In this document: piece after piece, positions 53,770 to 64,000 of the stretch
How the letters are laid out: every line of letters begins with the position of its first letter
Numbering within the stretch: position 1 is the stretch's first letter
From: Amorphophallus konjac
Taxonomy: Eukaryota > Streptophyta > Magnoliopsida > Alismatales > Araceae
Reading direction: 5' to 3'
NCBI GenBank assembly: GCA_022559845.1
Contig: CM040121.1
Coordinates: forward strand, 344,384,243-344,448,242
Length of the DNA: 64,000 nucleotides
Notes under the pieces: model-generated
What the model was told of the DNA's origin: nothing
The model's database searches: none
What the model saw: only the letters and a program-made list of their open reading frames with translations
Position numbers and translations under genes: made by a program

Positions 53770-54663
53770 AAGTCAATGCATCAGGCAGACGCAAGTCGGT
53801 GCACATTATGTGTCCTTCTTATCTTGCGTCTCATTAGCCCTAGGTCGGTGTATGTATCCGTCTTACTTTGCGTCTCTCATGGCTTAGACTCGGTGCATAG
53901 TTAGCGTCTCATATTGCTTCTTATGCTCAGTTGTGTCTCACACTGCGTCTCACGTTTCAAGCCCTAGCACATACTAGGCCGGTGCACTTCACTGTCAAGG
54001 TCGGTGTAGTTTATGTCTCATGTACACATCTGTGTGTCATGCATGGCATGCGTCTGCATTTGCGTCTCATGTTGAGTCTAAGCATATACTAGGTATGAGT
54101 GCGTCTCATTTTGCGTCTCACGCACATAATAGGTTGCATGCATTCAAAGTCAGTGCATATGCGACACAAGTCGGTGCACATTCTGTGCCATGTGCATATA
54201 GGTCTATGCAACGTTGTATAATGTCTATGCATAGTCAAGCATAATGTCAATCTAAGTCGGTGCTATTTTTTGTCTTAAAGCATATTCACGGTCGGTGCAA
54301 TGTTTGCTGTGGGCTGGCATAAAGTCTGTGCATATTTGTCTTGATGACAGTAAAAGTCCGTGCATGTTTGGTCATATGCTATTAAGGTCCGTGCATATGC
54401 TAGGTCAGTGCACATTTCACTCCATGCACAAGCACACATAGTCGATGCTATGTTCTGTTGCACACTTGTTAAGGTCAGTGCAAATCTACTCATATGTTGT
54501 CAAGGTCCATGCATATAGACTTACATGGTCTGTACTTAATTCCTCATATGCATTATAAGTCTGTGCATGTTTGCACATTGCGATATGTAGTCTGTGCTTA
54601 TCTATTTCCAGCACATCTCAAGGTTCGTGCACATGTTATAACCTGTCCAACTAGTCCGTGCAA
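53770..54663 (+). repeat. RRGTCNGTGCAT word array, element E3 LTR
   Basis: About twenty-five copies, for example AAGTCGGTGCAC (53793), AAAGTCAGTGCAT (54146), AAGTCGGTGCAC (54168), AAAGTCTGTGCAT (54321), AAAGTCCGTGCAT (54353), AAGGTCCGTGCAT (54384), TAAGTCTGTGCAT (54556), TAGTCCGTGCAA (54652). Mean spacing is about 36 bases. It is the same word family as in E2. Confidence 0.85.
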
Positions 54664-55036
54664 AAGTGAAATATGACTGACAACAAAGTGTTTGATCAAA
54701 TGTTTCTTATCTTTCTGTCAGGGACTTAAGTGAGCAGAAGGTCGAGTTATGTGGCTCGTGTCTCAACTTAAAAAGACACGTAATCCAAGGTAGCTATGGG
54801 CACATAATCCGAGGTGAATGGTGGTCAGAAAGCATCTGCCATGTGGACCTGATTCTATCCAGAGTCCAACACGTGGACTTACTATGGCGCTCACCTCTTG
54901 GCGGGAATGTTCCCTCCACACGCCTTGGCGAATCATGAGAATATCATGAACCTGAGTGCCATGATTCTGCCATGTGGAGTCATCTGTCTGAGGCAGCATC
55001 AACACCTTCATCAAATTACCTCTGGCGCCCCTGTTC

Positions 55037-55044
55037 TATATAAA
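55037..55044 (+). promoter_or_regulatory. TATA box, element E3 LTR
   Basis: TATATAAA between the word array and the purine-rich leader, the same relative place as in E2. Confidence 0.75.
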
Positions 55045-56131
55045 GATCTCATCATCCTTTGATGAGAGTAGCGGATGCGGGGAAGTGCTGAAGCCTGAGT
55101 GCCGCCATAGAGAAAGAAGAAGAAGAAGAAGAAGAACGAAGAGAAGAGAAAGAAGTAGAATCAGAGAGTGAGCAACAGAGAAAAGAAGAGTGAGCCAGAA
55201 TCTGATAAGAAGAGAGAAGAAAAGTAGAAGAGCAGAACTAGAGAGAAAAAGAGAGAGATCAGAAGAAGTCTGTGAGAAAAAATGCAGCAGTGAGAAGTAA
55301 AAGAAGAGATTGAGAGTTCGAAAGAAAGAGTGAGAGGAAGAGAGAGCTCGAGGAGAGGAAATTGAATCCTTCGTTGAAGATCTGTCCTCCTGGCATTTGG
55401 ATCAGATTCAAGCCAGACCTGCTCCTACGAGAGCTACACTTTGTGTTTCATTTCCAGCTTTCCGGTGCGGTGATTTTATATCTTTTGTTTTTCTTTTAAA
55501 CCTTTATTTCAAGCTGTGAGTCAGCGGAGCAAGCTGTGTTGCTCAGCGTTGCAGCGGAGGATTCCTCTGGTCGGCTAAGCTGTATTGCCTAGCGGGTCAA
55601 GCTGTTAGGCAACAGATGGCTAAGCTGTATTGCCCAGCGGAAGCAAGCTGTGATGCTTAGCGGTTGTAGGCAAATTGTGATGCTCAGCGAGTTAAGCTGC
55701 GTATAAGCAAGAATCCACACTCGGGTTGAGTGTGGGGTGGATGTAGGTCTGGAGGACCGAACCACCTAAAAAATCCTGTGTGTGCTGTGGTTTAATTGTC
55801 TACTTTGATTCCGCTAGATGCATGCTTAGGATCGCTCATATAAGTTTGATCTTTCTATCTAGTGAGAATTTTGCCTAGACGTCTTTCATTGAATGCTGGC
55901 CTTGAGAGAGTTATTTTGAATACGTGAACTGAGTCATCTGTCCAGCTTTCATAGAGTTGATCAGGAGCAAGGTCTATCTGATCTTCTATTTGTTTCTGGA
56001 GAGCAATTTATTTACTTAATCCATCTGAGTTTAAGTTCCGTAACTATTCTCCAGTTATAGTTTTAATTGACAATTTTTATAGGGGAGATTCATTCACCCC
56101 CCTCTGACTCCGGACCTTGCACCCTAACAAT

Positions 56132-56142
56132 TGGTATCAGAG
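56132..56142 (+). other. Element E3 primer-binding site
   Basis: TGGTATCAGAG, with the next base T where C is usual; initiator tRNA-Met type with one change. Confidence 0.85.
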
Positions 56143-56295
56143 TAGGTGAATTCCATATCCAATGATCTACATAGGGTCCTGCTTATTTGTGATTAGGCGC
56201 TTTGCTGTGTTGATTTGGTGTCTTACTGCTTTTAGTTCAGTGCATCTTCTTTGTGCTTTCTAGCAGATAAAATTGAATCAGTTCAATTGTTCTCA

Positions 56296-58686
56296 ATGGC
56301 ATCTCCTACTGTCTTCAATGGTTCCAATCTTAATTCATGGCTTGGTGGCCTTTGTACATACATGAACTCCATTGATCCAAAATTATGGAGTCTCATATCA
56401 AAAGGCCCACATAAATTACCTCAAAATCAGACCAAATGGTCTAAAGAGGATAGGATAAAAGATAGTGAGAATGGCATAGTCTTTAACACTCTGAGAGATT
56501 CAGTGAACATTGATATGTTTTCCTGTATTACAGGATGTACATCTGGAAAAGAGATCATGGACAGAATCATATCTATTCATGAGGGGCAAAAAGAAGAGTG
56601 CCTGATGGCCAATCGAAGGGATCAAACTGAAGAAACAACATCCCAGGTAAGCACTGAATAAGAAGATATTTCATTTGATGAATTGGTAGAGATGTATGAT
56701 GAACTGCTAGAGAAATCTAGGAAAATGCAATCTGAAAATAAAAAGCTGAAGAAAAAGATTGATCAAAACTGCTCTAACCTACCCTGTGAAAATTGTTCAA
56801 AATTGAAAAAGTATCATGATGATTGCTTGACTGATATTCAAAATTGTAAGAAATAATTGGAAGGTTTTGAAAATATTGTTTCAGAAATGAATGAAGTGAA
56901 GTCTGAGAATGAAATCTACAAAAGACAGATTGTAAAGAAAAATGAAAAGGTTAAAAGACTTCAAGAAGAAAATCAAGCTGAACTTGTCAAGCAAAAGAAA
57001 CATATGGTTATGATGAAAAATGAGAATGATGAATTATATTCAAAAATTTATGAATTGGAGGATAAATTGAACTCATCTGATAATCATCAGACTTTGAATT
57101 CTGTGGATAATGAGAAATTGATAAAAGAGCTCGATCATGTTAATTTGAAACTGAGTGAACTGAAATCTGACAATAATAAACTTGCTGTCAAGAATTCTGA
57201 GCTAGAAAACAAGCTGAAATCATTAGGAGGTGATCATGTCCTAATTAATGAACTAGTTCAGAATGAGCAATTGATAAAAGAAAATGAAGGACTGAAGCTG
57301 TTGAACTCTGCTATGACTAAAAGATTGCTTGCCTTAGAAAAAGGGAAAACTGTCTGTAATGCAGAATCGAAACAACTGAGCAATCTGGAACAAGAAATTG
57401 AGAAATATAAGACTGCTAACAAAGTGCTAAGTGAATGTATTAATTGCAGTGAACATGAGATTGCCAGTTATGAATTACACATTGCTTCTCTAGAAAAGGA
57501 AATTTGTGATTTGAAAAACTCTATGTTAAAAACTCTCAAAGGTAAAGTGAAATCAAAAGATTCCTTGAAAGATGAAGTAAGCAATCAAAGTAAGGAGACT
57601 GACAACTTTTCTGAAACAAAAAGGGTCATGAGGAACCAGCTTTACACCACATTTGTCCTAAGCACTGATGTAGCTGGAACCTCTAGGACATCTCCAAGAA
57701 AATTTACTGTAGTTAAAACTCAAAAACATAATAAAATTTTGAAAAAGGAGAAGAATAAATTGCATGCTGAAAAATATCGGACCAATATGTTTTCTGATAA
57801 AAGAAAAAAATTTAAGTGTTTTTATTGTGATAAATTTGGTCATGAGATGGATGATTATTTTATCATGAAGAGGGATGAATTAAAATATTATAGAATTCAT
57901 GTTAGGAATTCTAATATGAAGAAACCTTCTCATGTTCAAAACAAGAGATTCAAATGCTTTTACTGTCATAGAGTAGGTAATCTCATACATGAATGCAAAT
58001 TAATGAAACATGATGACCTCAATGCTAGAAAATTGCATGATAGTAAAGTTCATGCTAAAAATCTTGCAAACTATAAGAAGAACATTCAATATTTTCATTA
58101 CGGCAAATTGGGCCACATTGCCGCTGAATGTTGGCATAATCAGGGAAAGAAATTTCAGTCTGGGTTTGTTAATTTCCCTGTTAACAAAAATATTTTTGAA
58201 AGAAATAACTTTAGTTCTAAGGGAAAGCACATTAGGTGCTTTGAATGTGGAAAGCATAGCCATAAAGTCAAGGACTGCTGGCATGCTCATGGAAATAGAT
58301 TGAACTCTAAATCTATAAAATTCCCTGTTCTCTATGCTGCTGCTAGAAATAATTTGATTGATAAAAGAAAAAATCTTTCATGATTTGAATGTGGGAAATC
58401 AGGCCACATGGCTGCTGACTGTTGGCTAGCTAATCAAAAAAGATCAAACTTGCATGTGAAAAATAGAAGCAATCATGTTCATGCACATAAATTCAATTCT
58501 CATGTGAACATGAAAAATAGTCAGAATTCTTGTAATCACTGTGGTCAGTTTGGACACTCTATGTCTAACTGTTTCATGATAAAATTCGATGACCCTTATG
58601 CTCAAAAATTGTGGAGAGCACCATTTAGAGGTGCTACTGACCATGGAGGACCCAAGAATTCATGGGTACCTCAACTTGAAAAATGA
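56296..58686 (+). pseudogene. Element E3 gag with six knuckle positions
   Basis: Start ATG at 56296 (MASPTVFNGSNLNSWLGGL). Capsid wording matches E2 (NSIDPKLWSLISKGPHKLP, TSGKEIMDRI). A coiled coil covers about 56690-57540. Six knuckle positions follow: CFYCDKFGHEMDDY (last Cys lost), CFYCHRVGNLIHEC (His lost), YFHYGKLGHIAAEC (both first Cys lost), CFECGKHSHKVKDC, a fifth whose first Cys is a TGA (58381), and an intact CNHCGQFGHSMSNC. It ends GPKNSWVPQLEK plus TGA. One frame, with premature stops at 56659, 56854 (both fit CAA) and 58381. Confidence 0.92.
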
Positions 58687-61173
58687 GGTTCTGTGTTTGC
58701 AGGAGTGCCTTGGAGCTGAAAAGTAAAGAGGGGTAAATAAACCAAGGCACCCAAAATGGTAAAACCCCATTCTTGCATTGTTCAGGTAACATTTGCATCT
58801 TTCATGTTGTTCAGTTGAAACTGCATATCATGTTAAATCTGATTAGTCAAAGGATTCATGCATACATGTTCTTTCATTTGTTTTGACATTTGATTATGTA
58901 CATAGAGAAGACTATAAACTCATAAGCATAATCTGCAATTTTGTGCATTTATGTGAATTGCATATGTTAATTGATTGCTTACACTTTTGTGTGACATTCA
59001 GTTATTGAAAATCTGATGCATTGTATTGCAGTGTCTTGCATAGTCACTGAAAATCTGATAGGACTACATATGCCCCTCATTGCCATGCATGACCATAATG
59101 GTATATCAAATAGTAAGTTACTGAAGGGTAGATGCAATCTATCTAGAAGTTCTTACTATGAGTGAGATGGTTGTAAGACCAAGTTCCTCGCCAGGCACCA
59201 TGGGTCATATTGCATATATATATATATGCATCCATAAGCATAGTTCATGACTTCCTGTACATAAAGTCCCATGCATTATCTTCATGACATATATGATGAT
59301 TCAATGCATTTAGTTAGGGGGAGTCAATGCATTGTATACATGTTGTCAAATGCATACACTTATTTCAGAATTCATTGCACATGACTCATATTGAAAATAT
59401 CATTCATTAAGGGGGAGTATATAACAAGACTGTGTACTACTGGCAATTCATCTAGTTTATTGTTATTTCAGTCAGTCAACTAAAGCTTCCATCCTTATCT
59501 TGAGATCATCCATTTCACGTATCTGAACTTGACTCTGATTTGATTTTGATTTGCACCTATTAATTGTCCTGATTGGAAGTGTCGACACAGTAAGTCGACA
59601 TCATCTTGAAAATGCTTTGTCAAATGTCGACACCTTCATTGTTATGCTCACCTTTGTTACATGCTTGAAACTCTTGTGCAGTTCACAACTTGACTGTTGC
59701 TGAATCTCATTGAAAATTCAGAAAATTGAGAAGATTTCAATTCGTATACCTTGATCATAAATATGAAAATCAATTAATTAAAGAATCTTCTATTATACAG
59801 ATTTATGAATGTCTAAAAGATCAGATTGGTTTAAGTCTAATGCATTCATTGAGCTTGGTTATGAATATCTTGAAAATATCTGAGTCAACTTTAATAAACT
59901 TTAACCAACTATTTCATGTTGAATCTTATAAAATCTTCTGAAATCTGAAAATGTTAAAATCATGGCTTTATTTGGTTGAATTATATGAAATCAGTATTGT
60001 TTTTAAACATCTGATGAATCTGAAATGTTCCTAAGGGTAAATTCTATCAGAGCAATGATTTTGGTCACTGAGAAACCATGTCCATTGACCATGAAGTCTA
60101 GAGGACTGTGTCATGAAATGCCATAATTAACTCTGATAAATAAAATTTATTAAAAATCCAAGCAGAGTAATGGCTTGAATATTGAAAAATATATCTCACT
60201 TATCAATAAAATAAGGTGAAGTATGTCATGAGGTGTCAATACTATCTCTGAAGCATGACAGTTAGTCATACTAAGTGCTTAGGGATACTGGCGTCTAAAC
60301 AACGTGTATCCTCTAGTTATAAGGTGTGTACTGAACTTAATTGCGCTTGGTAAACTTGCTATGAAAACTTGTACTGTGCAAAAAGAAAAATCTTAAATTA
60401 TTTGAAGAAGTATGGCTGATCCTCAGGAACCAAATCTGAATTCCTTCATGTTGTTTAACCTCAATACTAATGATTGTAATTTCTAAAGAAGTCATTGAAA
60501 TTGACTGAGTAAGATGAAGTGAGGTTAATCAAGATATAATTATGAGGGCTTGGTTCACTTTTATTAAACATTGATGTTCAGATATGAGTACAGAACTTTA
60601 TTGAGAAACTGTGTATACATCATATTTAAACCATAATGTTCAAATAAAAATTCATAAGCCCTTATAATGGAAGAATATTAACCATCCGTTTATTCAGATT
60701 TATGAAATAAGTATCTTATTGAAAATCTTCTATTCTTTGAAAATTCAGCCTAAATTTCTGTGCTTAATGCTCTTTGGTCATGACATGAACTGATTCTTGA
60801 TTGCACATGTGACCTACTTCACCTGACTTTCTTAATCTGAATTATCTAATCGTCTACTTCACTTTGAATGTCCCTGTAGTTCACTGCTCATTTTTATCAT
60901 TCCACTCCTTCTGCTTACTCAAAGGGGAGACTCTATTCAGGGGGAGTATAATAGACATTAAATCATTTAATTGACTATCCATTCAAGTGGAGATCTTTGT
61001 GTCTTTCAATAGTTTAGTGTTCCTTCCTTTTTGAAGTTGTCAAAGGGGGAGAATAATGTTGTTGCCTAGATGAATATTTGTGAGTCATAGCTATCCTGTT
61101 GTTGCCTAGCCATCTTGTGTTGCTTAGTGTTGCATATGGCTCATAGTGTTGCCATCATAAAAAATGGGGAGAT
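58687..61173 (+). other. Element E3 3' non-coding region
   Basis: No coding frame. Post-gag inverted repeat GTGCCTTGG / CCAAGGCAC (58705-58713 and 58742-58750), as in E2. AGAGCAATGAT...CACTGAGAAAC repeat at 60049, with weaker copies near 60162 and 60250. GGGGGAG motifs near 59315, 59407, 60923, 60940 and 61042 precede the true purine tract. About 59580-60660 aligns in order with E2's tail. Confidence 0.78.
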
Positions 61174-61266
61174 TGTTGTGTCCCTGTGTTTTGATGATAC
61201 CAATCACTATGAGTCAATGTGCGTTTGTTGTATATGTGCACATCTGCATGTTGTCCTAACTGATAG
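61174..61266 (+). repeat. Element E3 3' LTR, first 93 bases
   Basis: Matches 53611 onward (TGTTGTGTCCCTGTGTTTTG). Cut by element F after GATAG (61262-61266), F's probable target duplication; the other copy would lie beyond the window. Confidence 0.85.
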
Positions 61267-62882
61267 TGATGCAGGACGTGACAACGGACACGACTCGAAT
61301 GAGGAATACAATCCTCGGACTCTAGGTGAGCTCGTGATTGTCCCTTAACGAGGGAATCGTCGGACGTGCACGGTTGAGAAACTGGCAAGAGCTAGGGTGG
61401 TCAATTCTCTTTTGTGCCCGGATCGGGTCATGGGACGGTCACGCTCTCTCTCTCGCAGCAGCGGTGAAATAAATATTATGAGCTAACGGCTCTACACATG
61501 CTCTCTAACAGCGGCATATAAAGCATATAAGGAAATAAGCGAAATGCCGAGTGTAAGAGCGAATACGATACCTCCACGCTCTCGGCGTGGGGAAGACGGA
61601 CCCAACCGAACTTGTACTCCCGGGACGGTTAACACAAAAATGTTACGGCAATGAATCACTGCCCACTCCACGCAGGGAGGTAAAGGACTACACAAATGGG
61701 CCCGGGAGGACCGATTCCGGGTTGACGGGCGGCTTCACGCGTAGCTTCGGCCGCACCCGTACTCGCAACCGTGGGGCCCACGTGCTGTCCGGAGGGGCCG
61801 TGTGGGACCCGGTGGCACCGCTGTAGTGGGGACACTTGGGGAAGCGCTCCCCAGGATGGCGGCACGCTGATTCACCGGCCGGAGGCCGGGCGGCTCTGTT
61901 CGGCACCGGTCGGAATAACCGACCACGGATCTGCCGGTTCTATTTTCAGGCAGGCGCTCCGGCGAGAACGGACGCTGTGATCAGCCCCGATGTCGGATCG
62001 ACATGAAACTAGCGCCGTTAGAAAGCTGCTTCGAAGGGCTTCAACCCTATGGGATTATATAAAAATAATCTGCTCTGTACTTCTTGTTGGCGAATTTTGA
62101 AAGCTTCTGCTGTACAGTGCCCGAACACTCAGATCTGGAGGTGAGTTGTCTGAGAACTGCCGTTGCCCGTCAGGAAGACGTTCGATTCAGCTCTTGAGAT
62201 CTTCACCTAAGTTGTAGGGATTTGAACAAGGAAGACGACAATAATTCTTGTGAACGTATTGGAGAGGCTATGATTTGTTAGGAATTTAACACTGGAGGGT
62301 GGTCGGATCTGGAAACTGGTAGACAGCACTGTAGATGGCTCTAGAAACGATTTTTAAAAAATAGGTGGAGGCCAGATCAAAAAGCAAGAAACATCATGGG
62401 TGGAGGGGTTGATGCACAGAACTCCCAATAAAATTGGGAGCCCAAGGAAAAATCACAAAAGGGGTCGAAGATGGAAAACTCAGGCGGACTGGAAATCAGA
62501 TCTGAAAACAGGCAGATCTGAGCTGAACAAATGAACGAAAATTGAAAAATATGAATCGAAGTTTAAATGCCAAACCAAATTTTGTGGGATATGGCTGACA
62601 TGTCAGGAACACCTCATAAAATTTTCAGATCAAGAAGATGTCGGGGTGGAGAGCAGTAATTCTCGAAGTGGCCTTCTATCTAGCAGGACAGAACCTGGAC
62701 AGAACTTCCGACGGTGGCTTGTTGGCGGCACGAACGGCGGCGGCGGCACCGGAGATGAACTCAGAAAGTGAGGGAGAGGGGATAGAGGAGATCCACTCTA
62801 GAATTGGGGGTTGGGGATGAAGAAAACCAGGGGGAGAGAGAGGGGAGGTCGAAATTCTCACAAGGGGGGCTCTTGCACAATA
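61267..62882 (-). repeat. Element F 3' LTR, a diverged relative of B's LTR
   Basis: The minus strand ends ...GCATCA at 61267, like element B's LTR, and starts near 62880 (TGTGCAAGAGCC against B's TTGTGGAAGAGCC). Related blocks include the reverse complements of ACTCCACGCAGGGAGGTAA and GGACACGACTCGA and the TCP-type box at 61771. It is about 1.6 kb against B's 1.3 kb. A minus-strand TATATAA stands near 62053. Left end firm; right end approximate. Confidence 0.82.
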
Positions 62883-64000
62883 CTTTTTTCACTTTCATTA
62901 ATTCTAGAATAATAGAAATACATGACTTATATAATAAATAAAAAAAGACCATGAATACCCTTAGATCTAGGATCTGGAGGGGCATTTAAGGGACTTCATA
63001 TTTGATCCAAATAAAATAAAAAAATGAAATTCCTAATTAATTCTAATGGGGGGACAAGGTAGGTGAGGTAGGTAGCCTACCTTTGAATTTTTAATCCACT
63101 TGTCTCCCATGTGGTCAATTGGTATTCCAACCTTCTAGATGGCCACCTAGGATGGTTGACCAGCCCCACATGGTCTAGGTGGACCAATGGGAAAGGGGTG
63201 AGGGCCCCCTTGCTTGGGCATACTGGAATTTTACATATAAATCCACTAAGACTTACAACTGCGTACCCATATAACACAAGGGTATACATACAAATATGAA
63301 AGGACATAAATGCAAATAAAATACGGACGGTCTTGCCTCGATGTCCCCATCAATTCTCCCCGGGTGGGAAGAACTCTACCCCGTTGAGTAGGGGTATGGA
63401 TGCCCGTGCCAAGTAACGCGGGTATGCTCCACTCCAAGTGACCGTCACTTGCTCATTCCATATATACTCGATATGCACAAGCTGCTATGAGCTAGAGGTG
63501 GACACTCCGGGTGGGGCACTCTCAAAATGGGAGGAGGTGGCTTGAAGACTCACTAGTAATCACCGCTGAGTCCCTGTAGGTGACTGATCCGGGTATTGAT
63601 GTAGAACCGATCCCATACTCATCGAGCGAGTCCAATCGCCTCTTACTCATAAGAGAATGACAACGAGGTTGCACAAGACACATGCAGACTCACCAAACAC
63701 TAACACACATATGCAAACAACACAAATAAGAAACGGACTCATGCATGACTCTAGACAAAACTAGTGTTAGTCCGACCCGTACATGGATGACGGCGTACCA
63801 GGACACCCGAATATGTGCCATGCATGCATGTGATGCAACCGGGAATGGATGGCATGGGGAACACCTATACGTCGGGTGTGGTTATGCGTGGATGGTCTTT
63901 TGAATGTGGGTGACTCAGGTGGTTTAGAAGGGCCGAGTGTAGGTGGGTCGGGATTGGTGGATGTAGGTGGCCCATCCCGTGGGGAAGGGGCGTAAAAGTG
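62883..64000 (-). mobile_element. Element F internal 3' non-coding region, runs off the window
   Basis: A purine tract (GAAAGTGAAAAAAG on the minus strand, 62884-62897) precedes the LTR. The stretch to about 63240 is related to element B's 3' non-coding region, which fixes orientation. From 63240 to 64000 I find no coding domain on either strand; the rest of F, including its genes and 5' LTR, must lie beyond 64000. Confidence 0.7.

Larger units (their letters stand above)
53611..56129 (+). repeat. Element E3 5' LTR
   Basis: Contents in order: tip, word array (53770-54663), TATA box (55037), a long almost pure purine stretch with GAA and GAGA repeats (55105-55370), then CAAGCTGT...CTCAGCG repeats (55510-55700) as in E2. 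Only 93 bases of the 3' LTR are present (61174-61266), and they match the start. Confidence 0.9.
53611..61266 (+). mobile_element. Element E3: second gag-only SIRE-like element, split by F
   Basis: The 5' LTR is 53611-56129 (2519 bp, TGTTGTGTCC...CCTAACA). Primer site, six-knuckle gag, non-coding tail and a purine tract AAAAAATGGGGAGA at 61160-61173 follow. The 3' LTR starts at 61174 and is cut by element F at 61267. Same plan as E2, but sequence clearly diverged. No protease, integrase or RT. Confidence 0.92.

Noticed and set aside
53611..56129. E2 and E3 as two copies of one recent element
   Set aside because: LTR lengths, array sequence and gag differ strongly; only the plan, some motifs and the tail order are shared.
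62638..62820. Small open stretch within F's LTR as a gene
   Set aside because: Lies on the strand opposite to F, inside an LTR, without a domain.
61267..62882. F as an inverted copy of element B moved by rearrangement
   Set aside because: F's LTR is about 300 bases longer and diverged throughout, and it has its own insertion point in E3; a separate family member fits better.

Overview
The window is plant nuclear DNA made almost entirely of LTR retrotransposons nested in one another. I see no host protein gene, no tRNA or rRNA gene, and no bacterial or phage sequence. Evidence for a plant: Ty3/gypsy chromoviruses with a C-terminal chromodomain, a Tat/Ogre-like gag, Ty1/copia polyproteins of Tork/Tnt1 type, SIRE/Maximus-like gag elements, and the plant initiator-Met primer site TGGTATCAGAGC at seven places. 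The species cannot be read from this; a repeat-rich flowering plant is the natural guess.

Layout. (1) 1-2690: element A, a decayed minus-strand Ty3 polyprotein, cut by the left edge. Its gag is entered by a small minus-strand terminal-repeat element T (2688-2750 and 20298-20625), a TRIM or tRNA-derived SINE. T is split by element B (2751-20297, plus strand, two 1307-bp LTRs, target duplication CCGTA). B is split in its 3' non-coding part by element C (9819-18791, plus strand, LTRs of 3890 and 3823 bp, duplication GGCTA). C carries only gag. (2) 20646-20930: a minus-strand copia gag scrap. (3) 20931-37192: element G, a Tat/Ogre-like element with one LTR and gag. Its gag is interrupted by element D (24525-36235, minus strand, LTRs of 3451 and 3450 bp, duplication GGGTT), a nearly full chromovirus. 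(4) 37193-38946: H, an orphan LTR-like sequence. (5) 38947 to at least 53610: element E1, a Tork-like copia element. Its 5' LTR holds E2 (39587-49000) and its 3' LTR holds E3 (53611 to beyond the window). E2 and E3 are related gag-only SIRE-like elements. E3's 3' LTR holds F (61267 to the window end, minus strand), a relative of B.

How they work together. C, E2 and E3 have ends, primer sites and gag but no polymerase, so they would need enzymes from relatives. D-like elements are plausible partners for C: the LTR tips, the gag and a hairpin beside the polypurine tract are shared. All polyproteins here are broken. In B, C, E1, E2 and E3 the breaks are mainly in-frame stops, mostly explained by C-to-T change at CAA, CAG or CGA codons, as expected of methylated, silenced elements.

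Most interesting are non-coding signals. B and D, whose LTRs are unrelated, share a roughly 100-base leader that folds into three hairpins, one with a UUCG loop and a compensated base pair. The LTRs of D and G share a dyad module (CGGTC-N7/8-GRCCG). The LTRs of E2 and E3 are filled with about twenty or more copies each of a degenerate word RAGTCNGTRCAT. E2 and E3 also share a hairpin just after gag and conserved repeats in their 3' non-coding regions.
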